From assembly GCF_000819865.1 (NCBI RefSeq), contig NZ_CDDF01000005.1, positions 108,924 through 172,923 of the forward strand: 64,000 nucleotides of DNA. The letters are read 5' to 3'. Source of the DNA: Aeromonas eucrenophila (lineage in GTDB: Bacteria; Pseudomonadota; Gammaproteobacteria; Enterobacterales; Aeromonadaceae). Under the pieces are notes generated by a model. That model searched no databases. It was not told where the DNA came from and saw only the letters and a program-made list of their open reading frames with translations. Positions 11,802 to 19,829 of this stretch are shown piece after piece. Position numbers and translations under genes: made by a program. How positions within the stretch are numbered: the first letter of the stretch is position 1; each line of letters begins with the position of its first letter.

Positions 11802-12030
11802 GCTCTTGCTCTCTTAAATCACGGGATCGGAGATCCCTGTCATCAGGAGCGCTGGCGACAACGGTCGAGAAAGGTCTCGGTTTGAAAGGAGTCGGCTTTG
11901 CTCGAACCCGCTATCGCAGCGCGATGGTGTGCAGGCAAGAGCACTCGAATGTGCCGAACAGGCGGGCCGAGAACATCGGACACGCTTGGATAACCATTTT
12001 TTACCTCCTTGTGTTTCGTTATGGCAATGT
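11802..12030 (-). promoter_or_regulatory. Structured mRNA leader, candidate translational attenuator of the ABC-F gene
   Basis: The mRNA leader of ~230 nt contains a 28-codon ORF (11911-11997) with an ideal Shine-Dalgarno site. Its codons 19-21 (TGCTCTTGC, plus-strand 11935-11943) are perfectly complementary to GCAAGAGCA, which ends in the A of the ABC-F start codon (plus-strand 11801-11809). Pairing would cover the weak AGAGAG ribosome site and the start. A second hairpin GGGATC-TCC-GATCCC lies at 11823-11837. No U-run follows any hairpin, so control would be translational rather than by termination. This is inference from sequence; no expression data. Confidence 0.7.
11911..11997 (-). CDS. 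Leader peptide (28 aa) upstream of ABC-F gene
   Basis: ATG 11997 is preceded by AAGGAGG with 5-6 nt spacing, the strongest ribosome site in the neighbourhood. The 28-residue product begins MVIQACPMF, has Cys-Ser-Cys at 19-21 and ends with TIALR then TAG. It is not a signal peptide. Size, position ~110 nt ahead of an ABC-F gene, and complementarity of codons 19-21 to the downstream start region all fit a regulatory leader peptide whose translation senses ribosome-targeting compounds. I do not recognise the peptide sequence. Confidence 0.7.
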   Translation of the reverse strand: MVIQACPMFSARLFGTFECSCLHTIALR

Positions 12031-12036
12031 GCGGCG

Positions 12037-12065
12037 ATTATAGGCGGAGAAAAAATAGCCGTCTA
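12037..12065 (-). promoter_or_regulatory. Sigma-70 promoter of ABC-F leader transcript
   Basis: Perfect -10 TATAAT (12037-12042) and TAGACG as -35 (12060-12065) with 17-bp spacing. Predicted transcription start is near 12030, about 20 nt ahead of the leader-peptide ribosome site. Confidence 0.75.
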
Positions 12066-12141
12066 TCGAGGGATGGGGGGGTATCGGGTTGTGATGAGGG
12101 GATCTGGTCGTGAAAAGGAGCCTTCATCGCGGCCGCCGGAA

Positions 12142-12172
12142 AAACAAGAGCCCCGCGGGGCGGGGCTCTTTT
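12142..12172. terminator. Intrinsic terminator downstream of pliI
   Basis: Stem AAGAGCCCCGC / GCGGGGCTCTT with T-rich sequence on both sides; it ends the minus-strand pliI transcript. Confidence 0.85.
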
Positions 12173-12187
12173 CGCAGCGGTGCGGGA

Positions 12188-12625
12188 TCAGTCGCGCGGG
12201 GTCTTGAGCGCCTGGATTAGGTCCTCGCCCGGGGCCAGTCCCTCCACATGGTTGAAGCTGTCGAGCCCCTCCTGTGGGTTGATGGTGAAGGCATCGGCGC
12301 TGCGATAGCTGCCGCTGCCGGCGCTCTCGACGATGACGATGAGCTCGGGCTGTTTGTCACCGTTGAGATCCTGCAGCTTCAGCTCCTTGATGCTGCCATC
12401 CCGCGGCAGCACCTTGCCGTCGATGAACTGATCGAGGGGAAACTCGGGGTTGGCACCGGAGTAGAGGCGCACGTCGTAGCTGCCGGTGGAGGCAGGCTCG
12501 CCGCGCCCTTCGCTGACGGTGATCACCTGGCCGGAGGGCAGCGTCAGCTGTTTGAAGAGACCGTCCGCCGCTTGTGTGGTCAGTGGCAGGCTAAGCAGAC
12601 CGAGAGTAATAAATAAGGCTTTCAT
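12188..12625 (-). CDS. pliI: Periplasmic inhibitor of i-type (invertebrate) lysozyme, PliI
   Basis: Secreted 145-aa protein with a classic signal peptide (MKALFITLGLLSLPLTTQA, cleavage before ADG), acting in the periplasm. The loop SAGSGSY at residues 101-107 gives Ser104 and Tyr107. As I recall, these are the positions important in the PliI protein of Aeromonas hydrophila, where the loop enters the lysozyme active site. The start is set at ATG 12625 from the signal peptide; 40 upstream in-frame residues run through a hairpin and are rejected. It would protect the cell against i-type lysozymes of invertebrate hosts. An MliC-type inhibitor is also in this window (45943-46302). Confidence 0.78.
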   Translation of the reverse strand: MKALFITLGLLSLPLTTQAADGLFKQLTLPSGQVITVSEGRGEPASTGSYDVRLYSGANPEFPLDQFIDGKVLPRDGSIKELKLQDLNGDKQPELIVIVESAGSGSYRSADAFTINPQEGLDSFNHVEGLAPGEDLIQALKTPRD

Positions 12626-12653
12626 GGATGTGACCCTTGTTGCTGCTATTGAT

Positions 12654-12674
12654 GGCGGGGACTGGGTCCCCGCC
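12654..12674. repeat. Perfect hairpin in pliI-pepO intergenic region
   Basis: GGCGGGGAC and GTCCCCGCC are 9-bp arms with a 3-nt loop. There is no T-run on either side, so this is not a standard terminator. It lies in the pliI 5' region or the M13 peptidase 3' region and may stabilise the mRNA end. Confidence 0.5.
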
Positions 12675-12738
12675 GTATACCGGCCCTCGACAGGGACGCC
12701 GACAGCCTCTGCTGAGCCGCGCCTTGTCGAGTGCCTCA

Positions 12739-14772
12739 TTACCATATCTTGACTCGCTTGGCCGGGTCCAGATAGAGCTTGTCACCCGGCTGTATGTTGA
12801 ACGCCTCATAGAAGGCGGGGATGTTCGGCACCACGCCGTTGACCCGGTATTCGGGCGGGGAGTGGGGATCCGAGGAGAGCAGCATCTGCATCAGCTCGGG
12901 TCTGTACATTCCCTTCCACACCTGGGCCCAGCCGAGGAAGAAGCGCTGCTCGCCGGTGAAGCCGTCAAGCACCGGGGCCTCCTTGCCATCGAGGGACAGC
13001 AGGTAGGCCTTGTGGGCTATGGTGAGGCCGCCGAGATCGCCGATGTTTTCCCCCAGGGTAAACTGGCCGTTGACGTACTGACCCTTGATGGGCTCGAAGC
13101 GGTTGTACTGGGCCACCAGCCGGCTGGTACGGAAGCGGAATTCCTTGAGATCCTGCGGCGTCCACCAGTCGCGCATCAGACCGTTGCCGTCTGACTTGGC
13201 CCCCTGATCGTCGAAGCCGTGGCCCATCTCGTGGCCTATCACCCCGCCGATGGCGCCGTAGTTGACCGCATCATCCGCCGTCATGTCGAAGAAGGGCGGC
13301 TGCAGTATGGCGGCCGGGAACACTATCTCGTTGTTGCTCGGGTTGTAGTAGGCATTCACCGTCTGCGGCGACATGTGCCACTCATCCCTGTCTACCGGCT
13401 TGCCGAGGCGCGCCAGGTTGTCGGCATATTCGAAGGCGCGGGCCCGCTGCAGGTTGCCCATCAGATCATCGGGCCGGATCTCGATGGCGCTGTAATCCTT
13501 CCACTTGTCCGGGTAGCCGATCTTGGGCCTGAACTTGGCCAGTTTTTCCAGCGCCTGGGCCTTGGTGGCCGGCGACATCCAGTCCAGCTCCTGGATGCTC
13601 TGGCCGTAGGCGGTGCGCAGGTTCTCCACCAGCTGCTCCATGCGGGCCTTGGCCTCTGGCGGGAAGTAGCGCTCCACGTAGAGCTGGCCGACCGCTTCGC
13701 CCAGGTTGTTGTCCAGCACGCCGAGGGCGCGCTCCCAGGGGGCCCGCTGCTTGGGAGTGCCGCTCAGGGTGGTGCCGTAGAAGGCGAAGTTCTGGGCATC
13801 GGTCTGGCTGTCGAGATAGGGGGCGTAATCGGTGATGAGGTGCCACTTGAGGTAGGCTTGCCAGTCACCGATCGGGGTTTGGCGCATCAGGCCATCCAGG
13901 GCCGTCAGGTAGCTCGGCTGACCGATGACCAGGCTGCTTTGATCGGCGAGGCCGGCCTGGTTGAGATAGGCGTCCCAGTCGATGCTGGGGGAGAGGCGTT
14001 TGAGCTCGCTCACCGGCCCCTTGTTGTAGTTCTTCTCCCGATCCCGCAGGGCCACGTTGTCCCACTGGATGCGGGCGATCTGGGTCTCGAGGGCCAGGAT
14101 GCGCTTGGCCTTGGCCCCCGCATTCACCTCGCCGAAGCGGCTCAGCATGGCGGTGATATGCTGTTCGTATTTCTGGCGCAGGGCCTCACTGGCCGCATCC
14201 GTCTTGAGGTAATAGTCCCTGTCCGGCAGGCCGAGACCGGATTGAGAGAGGTAGACCGCATAGCTGTCCGGCGCCTTGGCGTCGGCGCCTATCCAGAAAC
14301 CGAAGGGGGCATCACCGCCGGTGCGACCGGCCTGGGCGAAGGCCCTGGCCAGCGCACTCTTGTCGCGGATCTGGTCGATGTCGCCGAGCAGGGGCAGCAG
14401 CGGGGCCGAGCCTCTGGCATCCCGGGTCCCCTGATCCAGATAGCTCCGGTAGAGATCGTGGATCTGCTGGGCCGGGGTGCCGGGGGCTGCCGACTTGCCG
14501 TCCAGCCCCTCCACCAGCACGCGTACATCGGCCAGGGATTTGTCCCGCAGCATGTAGAAGGCGCCGTCGGCGGGCCTGTCGTCCGGGATCTTGGCGGTGC
14601 CGAGCCAGTGGCCGTTCACGTAGCGGAAGAAGTCGTCGCCGGGTTTGACCTTGGTATCCATGTTGGCCAGCGCGAGGCCGGAATGCTTGTTGCCGTTGTC
14701 CGGTGCCTGACTACAACCGGCCAGCAGGGCCAGCCCGATGAGGCCAGCCAGTATGCTCTTCTTATTGTTCAT
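12739..14772 (-). CDS. pepO: M13 family zinc metallopeptidase lipoprotein (PepO/neprilysin-like)
   Basis: A 677-aa endopeptidase exported as a lipoprotein: hydrophobic signal ending LLAGC with the lipidated Cys near residue 20. The zinc site HEMGH lies in GGVIGHEMGHGFDDQGAKSDGNG around residue 512, and the family NAYYNPSNNEIVFPAAIL segment lies about 45 residues earlier. The N-terminal Peptidase_M13_N domain begins at KVKPGDDFFRYVNGHW. It ends in KRVKIW, close to the family C-terminal CxxW-type ending but without the Cys. Start ATG 14772 is preferred over an upstream TTG. Probable role: periplasmic or surface oligopeptide cleavage. Not operonic with pliI by any clear sign (113-bp gap). Confidence 0.9.
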   Translation of the reverse strand: MNNKKSILAGLIGLALLAGCSQAPDNGNKHSGLALANMDTKVKPGDDFFRYVNGHWLGTAKIPDDRPADGAFYMLRDKSLADVRVLVEGLDGKSAAPGTPAQQIHDLYRSYLDQGTRDARGSAPLLPLLGDIDQIRDKSALARAFAQAGRTGGDAPFGFWIGADAKAPDSYAVYLSQSGLGLPDRDYYLKTDAASEALRQKYEQHITAMLSRFGEVNAGAKAKRILALETQIARIQWDNVALRDREKNYNKGPVSELKRLSPSIDWDAYLNQAGLADQSSLVIGQPSYLTALDGLMRQTPIGDWQAYLKWHLITDYAPYLDSQTDAQNFAFYGTTLSGTPKQRAPWERALGVLDNNLGEAVGQLYVERYFPPEAKARMEQLVENLRTAYGQSIQELDWMSPATKAQALEKLAKFRPKIGYPDKWKDYSAIEIRPDDLMGNLQRARAFEYADNLARLGKPVDRDEWHMSPQTVNAYYNPSNNEIVFPAAILQPPFFDMTADDAVNYGAIGGVIGHEMGHGFDDQGAKSDGNGLMRDWWTPQDLKEFRFRTSRLVAQYNRFEPIKGQYVNGQFTLGENIGDLGGLTIAHKAYLLSLDGKEAPVLDGFTGEQRFFLGWAQVWKGMYRPELMQMLLSSDPHSPPEYRVNGVVPNIPAFYEAFNIQPGDKLYLDPAKRVKIW

Positions 14773-15043
14773 TCTGCTTGATTCCAATTCGGGTTATTCA
14801 GTTTCCCTGGCATGCCGGGAGGAGGCTCACTCTAGCAGCCGGATCGGGGCTTGATAAGCCCGACGCCGCCAGGCACTCGCCTCTGGTGTGCGATCAGGCC
14901 CTGCTCCGGGTGAAGGCACCGCTCGGAATTCTCCCTTATTGGTATAAACTCCGGTGCCTGTGGGGATCGAAAGCGGGTTGACGATCTCCCGTGATCGTTC
15001 GTGAGCAGGGGCCAGGTTCGGCCCGGCTATGTTGGGGAAGCCA

Positions 15044-16381
15044 ATGATTTCTCGTATGTATTCTCGCTTTTGTCAGACTCTGCCAGCGCCGGAAGGTTCC
15101 AATGGCGTGCTGGTGGCCTTCAGTGGCGGGCTCGACTCCACCGTCTTGCTGGTGCTGGCGGCGCAATTTGCCCGCGAGCAGGGGCTCCGGCTGCGCGCCC
15201 TGCACGTGCACCACGGCCTGAGCCCCCATGCCGATGCCTGGGTGCGCCACTGCGAAGGGGTCTGTCAGCAACTGGCGGTGCCGCTCATCGTCGAGTGGGT
15301 GACCCTGGAGCGTGGCAACGGCGAGAGCCTGGAGGCGCAGGCGCGCAAGGTGCGCTACCAGCGCCTCGCCGCCCGGCTGGGAGAGGGGGAGTGGCTGCTC
15401 ACCGCCCACCATCAGGACGATCAACTGGAGACTCTGTTGCTGGCCCTCAAGCGCGGCGCCGGCTTGCGGGGGCTGGCGGGGATAGTGCCGAACCAGCCGT
15501 TTGCCGCCGGCCGCCTGCTGCGCCCGCTGCTCGAGGTGAGCCGCGACGAGCTGGCGGAGCTGGCCGCCAGTCTGCCTTATGGCTGGGTGGAGGATGAGAG
15601 CAATCAGGACACCGAATACGATCGCAACTTCCTGCGCCAGACGCTTATCCCGCAGCTCAAGGCGCGCTGGCCCGCCATGGCCCAGACGGCGGCCCGCAGC
15701 ATGGCGCTGTGCGCCGAGCAAGAGGCGTTGATCACCGAGCTGGCGGAGGCCGACTGGCAGGGGGCCGGAGAGGGAGAGTCGCTGCACATAGCGCCGCTGC
15801 TGGCCCTGTCCCCTGTGCGGCGCAATAACCTGCTGCGCCACTGGATCCGCCTGCAGGGGGAGGAGATGCCGTCGCGGGAGCTGCTCGGCCTGCTCTGGCA
15901 GGAGGTGGCGCTGGCGCGGGAGGATGCCAACCCCTGCCTGAGTCTGAAGGGGCGGGATTGCCGCCGTTTTCAGGGGCGGCTCTATCTGGTGCGGCCGGGC
16001 TTGTTGCCGCGCCAGGAGGTGCTGCCCATCCGGATCGGCGAGACTATCTCATTGCCGGACGAGCTGGGGCTGATCAGCCTGCTGTCGTGCGCGGCGGGGG
16101 AGGGGTTGCGTCTGCCGCGGGAGGACGAGCCGCTCACGGTGCGCTTCGGGGTGGCGGCGGGCAGCATGCTCAAACCCGTGGGGCGCGGCGGTAGCCGGCG
16201 ACTCAAGAAGCTGCTGCAAGAATACGGGGTGCCCTCCTGGCAGCGGGGCCGCATTCCCATCCTCTATTACGGCGAGCAGGTGGCGGCGATGGCGGGGCTC
16301 TTCATCTGTGACGGTTTTCTGGCGCCAAGGGGCGGCATCGACTTGCACTGGCAACGAGCTATCACCCCCGACAACCTGTAA
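15044..16381 (+). CDS. tilS: tRNA(Ile)-lysidine synthase
   Basis: Converts C34 of the CAU-anticodon tRNA-Ile to lysidine using ATP and lysine, which is essential for decoding AUA. The PP-loop SGGLDS is at residues 27-32, HVHHGLSPHADAW and AHHQDDQLETLLL follow, and C-terminal TilS domains reach 445 aa, near the family norm. Start ATG 15044 has GGGGAAG directly upstream; an ATG at 15029 is in frame but lacks a ribosome site. The C-terminal end contains GRGGSRRLKKLLQE, the substrate-lysine/tRNA acceptor binding region. In E. coli tilS also lies a few genes past accA. Confidence 0.95.
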   Translation: MISRMYSRFCQTLPAPEGSNGVLVAFSGGLDSTVLLVLAAQFAREQGLRLRALHVHHGLSPHADAWVRHCEGVCQQLAVPLIVEWVTLERGNGESLEAQARKVRYQRLAARLGEGEWLLTAHHQDDQLETLLLALKRGAGLRGLAGIVPNQPFAAGRLLRPLLEVSRDELAELAASLPYGWVEDESNQDTEYDRNFLRQTLIPQLKARWPAMAQTAARSMALCAEQEALITELAEADWQGAGEGESLHIAPLLALSPVRRNNLLRHWIRLQGEEMPSRELLGLLWQEVALAREDANPCLSLKGRDCRRFQGRLYLVRPGLLPRQEVLPIRIGETISLPDELGLISLLSCAAGEGLRLPREDEPLTVRFGVAAGSMLKPVGRGGSRRLKKLLQEYGVPSWQRGRIPILYYGEQVAAMAGLFICDGFLAPRGGIDLHWQRAITPDNL

Positions 16382-16416
16382 GCCACATCCTGTCACGGCG
16401 GCGAGCCCGCGATGCT

Positions 16417-16450
16417 GGCCTTCTTGGGGGCATGGAAAGGGGCATCTGCC
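16417..16450 (-). repeat. Degenerate second copy of diguanylate cyclase 3' end
   Basis: The minus strand reads ADAPFHAPKKA, matching the C-terminal ADAHLYARKKA of the neighbouring GGDEF protein and sharing PFHA with the nearer copy at 16486. It no longer has the in-frame stop and fades into unrelated sequence beside tilS. Confidence 0.6.
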
Positions 16451-16485
16451 GGTGGAACGATACGCCCTTCGATCTGGAATGAGGT

Positions 16486-16533
16486 TTAGTCGATCATCCC
16501 GGTTTTCTTGCGGGCATGGAAAGGGGCATCCAC
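16486..16533 (-). repeat. Degenerate first copy of diguanylate cyclase 3' end, stop codon included
   Basis: Matches 39 of 48 positions of the real gene end (16555-16602) with no gap, 69 bp further downstream. The minus-strand reading keeps frame and stop: VDAPFHARKKTGMID then TAA, against ADAHLYARKKAGMID then TGA in the gene. It has no start or preceding coding sequence. Confidence 0.75.
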
Positions 16534-16554
16534 GCCCCTCGAGATGGCATGACG

Positions 16555-17472
16555 TCAGTCGATCATCCCGGCCTTCTTGCGAGCATAGAGGTGGGCATCC
16601 GCCGACTCGTACAGGCTCTGCACGTCCAGCCCCGAGTGCCAGCTGGCGGCCCCCAGGCTGCAGCCCACCGCGAAGGCGCTGAGCTCCTTGTGGCTGTGCA
16701 GCACATGTTGCAGCCGCAGCCAGACCGGGCGCCAGGCTTCGGGCTCGGCCGGTTGCAACAGCAGGGCGAACTCGTCACCCCCGAGGCGAAACGCCTGATC
16801 CGTGCTGCGGATGCAGCCGGTGAGCAGCTGGGCGAAGCGGCTGAGCACCAGATCCCCCACCGGATGACCCCAGGTGTCGTTCACCTGCTTGAACCTGTCC
16901 AAGTCCAGCAACACCAGCACCAGACCATGGGACTCCCGGCAGTGCTGCTCTACCGCGCGGCCGATGGCCTCGTCGAAATAGGAGCGATTGCCGAGGCCGG
17001 TCAGGTGATCGAGCCGCACCTGCTGCTCCAGCCCATCGAGGCGCAGATAGAGGGGCAGCGGCAGACTGAGCACCTGATGATACTGCTGCAGGATCCGCTG
17101 CTGGCTGCTGCTCATGGGCTGCTCCAGCTCGTATTGCAGCTGGCCGAGCCGCAGATCGTGCTGACCGCGCAGCTCGAAGCTGTAGCTGTGCAGCACCTGT
17201 CTGGCCTGGGGAGGGTGAGAGATGAGGGCGTGGGGCTGGCCGGCGTCAAAATGGAGTGACTGGATCCGGACAATGCTTGCCGCTCGCTCGGCAAAGATTG
17301 CCAGCAGTGCGCCCAGATCCCGTTGTGCCAACAACTGCTCGAGCAACAGGTTGCGATCCTGGCTGACCAGCGGCGTGAGCCGCTCCATCTGCTGGACCCA
17401 CTGCTCTATGCCATGCCCGAAGCCATTCAATGACGATGTGTTTTCCACGTTGCAGCCCTTCAGCCTCTCCAC
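16555..17472 (-). CDS. Diguanylate cyclase (GGDEF), cytoplasmic
   Basis: A 305-aa enzyme predicted to make cyclic di-GMP from two GTP. The active-site motif GGDEF is at ~230-234, with an intact RxxD inhibitory site (RSTD) five residues before it. The domain begins near DHLTGLGNRSYFDEAI. The N-terminal ~150 residues are helical, without membrane segments, and may sense a signal or dimerise. The start is GTG 17472 with AAGGGG upstream at good spacing. The gene's 3' end is followed by two degenerate copies of itself (16417-16533). It is monocistronic. Confidence 0.88.
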   Translation of the reverse strand: MERLKGCNVENTSSLNGFGHGIEQWVQQMERLTPLVSQDRNLLLEQLLAQRDLGALLAIFAERAASIVRIQSLHFDAGQPHALISHPPQARQVLHSYSFELRGQHDLRLGQLQYELEQPMSSSQQRILQQYHQVLSLPLPLYLRLDGLEQQVRLDHLTGLGNRSYFDEAIGRAVEQHCRESHGLVLVLLDLDRFKQVNDTWGHPVGDLVLSRFAQLLTGCIRSTDQAFRLGGDEFALLLQPAEPEAWRPVWLRLQHVLHSHKELSAFAVGCSLGAASWHSGLDVQSLYESADAHLYARKKAGMID

Positions 17473-17862
17473 TCATTGCCCCTTCACTTGCAATCCTTGT
17501 GCCCAAAATATGCGCGATGAGAAACAAGAGGCTAACTAGGCTTAATGAAATAAAAAGAGAGGAGAAAGGGGGCCATGGCCCCGGTGTTTTCCCCTCGGCT
17601 ATCCCGCCGCAGGAGGGCTGCCGCTTCATCTCGCCCCGCAATATTTGACCGGCTAAGGGGAGGTGCGGGGTGGTTCACCGAACCCGTGATGGCGGGAGAT
17701 GTCGCCGGAGGCAGTCCGTCTTGGCAGATCGAAGGGGTCGACGGGAGGCGAGAGGTGGAGGTGGTCCCGGACGTTTGATAGCGGGACATGCTGCCAGGTG
17801 ACGGTAGATGGCAGTGTGTTATGTGGTTGGGTGTTGCGCCGGTAGAGGGAAAGGAGGGGAAA
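17473..17862. other. 390-bp region between divergent GGDEF and antiporter genes
   Basis: No gene is called. A palindrome, GGGGCCATGGCCCC, sits near 17570, and an Arg-rich 67-codon frame (17575-17778) starts inside it after purine-rich sequence, but there is no codon pattern or homology I recognise. Promoters for both flanking genes must lie here. Confidence 0.5.
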
Positions 17863-19815
17863 GTGTATGCAGACGTGCTGATCCTGCTGCTTGCCGCCGT
17901 CTTGTTGGTGGCGATTTTCCGGCGTCTCGGTCAGCCGGTGATCCTCGCCTACCTGTTTGCCGGCATGTTGCTCGGCCCCCACGGGGCGGCCATCGTCACC
18001 GGCCAGGCCATGATGCAGACTATAGGGGAGCTGGGGATCGTCTTCCTGATGTTCTCCCTCGGCCTCGAATTCTCGCTGCCAAGGCTGCTCTCCATGCGCA
18101 AGCTGGTGCTGGGGGTTGGCGGCCTGCAGGTGCTGCTCACCACCTCGCTGTTCTTCGGGCTCGCCTGGTGGTGGGGGCTGAGCCTGGCCCAGGCGCTGGT
18201 GGTGGCGGGCACCCTGGCGCTCTCCTCCACCGCCGTGGTGATCAAGCAGCTCGGCGAGCAGAAGCAGCTGCACACCCGGCGTGCCCAGCTCGGGGTGAGC
18301 GTCCTGCTGTTTCAGGATCTGGCGGTAGTGCCGCTGCTGGTGATGATCCCCATCCTGGCACGGCCCGAGGTGCAGGGCAGCGCCCTGCTGGTGGAGATCG
18401 CCTGGGCCTCCCTCAAGGGGCTGATCGCCCTGATCGTCCTGCTTGCCGTGGGCAAATGGCTGTTGCCCATGGTGTTTCACGAGGTGGCGCGGGCCCGCTC
18501 CGACGAGCTGTTCGTGCTCAGCGCCCTGCTGGTGGCCCTGCTCGCCGCCTCTCTCACCCAGTGGATGGGGCTCTCCATGGCCCTCGGCGCCTTCCTGGCC
18601 GGCATGATGCTGGGGGAGTCTCACTATCGCCACCAGCTCGAGGTCGACATCAAGCCGTTTCGGGACGTACTGATGGGGCTCTTCTTCATCACCATCGGCA
18701 TGACCATGGATTGGCAGCTGGTGGCGCGTTTCTGGTGGCAGGTCATCGCCTGCGTGCTCGGGCTCATCCTGTTCAAGTCCCTGCTGGTGCTGCTGGCGGG
18801 CCGGCTGATGGGGGAGCGCAAGCGCGATGCGATGGCCGCTGGCATCATGCTGAGCCAGGTTGGCGAGTTCGGCTTCGTGCTGCTGGCGCTGGCGAGCCAC
18901 CACGGCCTGCTCAGCCACCAGCAGGTCTCCCTGCTCATCGGCATCGGGGTCACCTCCATCGCCCTGACCCCCTGGCTGGTGCAGCAGGCGCAGGGGTTGG
19001 CCCACTCCCTCACCGACACGGCGCTGCTGTCGCGCTCCGAGGTCGCCCAGTCGGGCCTGAGCAAACACCAGCATGTGATCATCGCCGGTTTCGGCCGCAC
19101 CGGCCAAACCTGTGCCCGCTTCCTGAAACTCGAGGAGCTGCCCTTCCTGGCGCTGGATCTCGACCCCGAGCGGGTGAGCGAGGCCAAGCTCGCGGGGGAG
19201 CAGGTGGCGTTCGGCGATGCCAGCCGGCGCGACATCCTGCTGGCGGCCGGCCTGATGCGGGCGCGGCTGGTGATCATCACCTTCGACGATCGCAAGCGGG
19301 TCGACGCCATGCTGATGCTGGTGCGGGAGCTGGCGAGCGGGGTCAAGGTGCTGGTGCGCACTCGGGATGACAGCTTCCTCGAGCACTACAAGCAGGGCGG
19401 GGCCTTCGAGGTGATCCCGGAATCCCAGGAGGGGGCCCTGATGCTGGTGTCCCACCTGCTGCTGAACTGCGACATCCCCATCGGCCGGGTGATACGGCGC
19501 ATGGAGCACGAGCGCAGCAGTCAGTACCGCTTCCTGCACGGCTTCTACTGGGGGGATCAGAGCGCCAGCAATCTGGAGACGGATCAGCAGCTCGAGCGGC
19601 TGCACCCCGTGCTGCTGCACGATCAGGCCTGGGCGGTGGGGCGCCGGGTGCAGGAGCTGCCGCTCGGGGAGGTGCGGGTCAAGGCGGTTCATCGCGGGGA
19701 GCAGAGCCTCGAGGCCAGACCCGAGCTGCGGCTGGCCGCGGGGGACAGATTGGTGCTGTTTGGCAATGCGGTGGCCATGGAGCAGGCCGAGCAGCGGCTG
19801 CTGGAGGGTTACTAG
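17863..19815 (+). CDS. CPA2 monovalent cation:proton antiporter with TrkA-N/C domains (KefB/YbaL-like)
   Basis: A 650-aa inner-membrane antiporter. The N-terminal ~390 residues form the Na/H exchanger (KefB) membrane domain, with ARRLGQPV-type helix 1, LALSSTAVVIKQL and FRDVLMGLFFITIGM. A TrkA-N Rossmann domain follows (HVIIAGFGRTGQTCARFL, with D at the end of beta2 in LDLDPE), then a TrkA-C-like end. It probably exchanges K+ or Na+ for protons under nucleotide control. GTG 17863 is chosen because AAGGAGG stands 5 nt before it; an upstream ATG at 17788 lacks a ribosome site. The next gene, patatin, is convergent. Confidence 0.88.
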   Translation: MYADVLILLLAAVLLVAIFRRLGQPVILAYLFAGMLLGPHGAAIVTGQAMMQTIGELGIVFLMFSLGLEFSLPRLLSMRKLVLGVGGLQVLLTTSLFFGLAWWWGLSLAQALVVAGTLALSSTAVVIKQLGEQKQLHTRRAQLGVSVLLFQDLAVVPLLVMIPILARPEVQGSALLVEIAWASLKGLIALIVLLAVGKWLLPMVFHEVARARSDELFVLSALLVALLAASLTQWMGLSMALGAFLAGMMLGESHYRHQLEVDIKPFRDVLMGLFFITIGMTMDWQLVARFWWQVIACVLGLILFKSLLVLLAGRLMGERKRDAMAAGIMLSQVGEFGFVLLALASHHGLLSHQQVSLLIGIGVTSIALTPWLVQQAQGLAHSLTDTALLSRSEVAQSGLSKHQHVIIAGFGRTGQTCARFLKLEELPFLALDLDPERVSEAKLAGEQVAFGDASRRDILLAAGLMRARLVIITFDDRKRVDAMLMLVRELASGVKVLVRTRDDSFLEHYKQGGAFEVIPESQEGALMLVSHLLLNCDIPIGRVIRRMEHERSSQYRFLHGFYWGDQSASNLETDQQLERLHPVLLHDQAWAVGRRVQELPLGEVRVKAVHRGEQSLEARPELRLAAGDRLVLFGNAVAMEQAEQRLLEGY

Positions 19816-19829
19816 GCTCCTTCCAACCC

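Noticed and set aside
17575-17778. 67-codon Arg-rich ORF upstream of the antiporter gene
   Set aside because: Purine-rich sequence precedes it, but codon use and composition look non-coding, and its start lies inside a palindrome.
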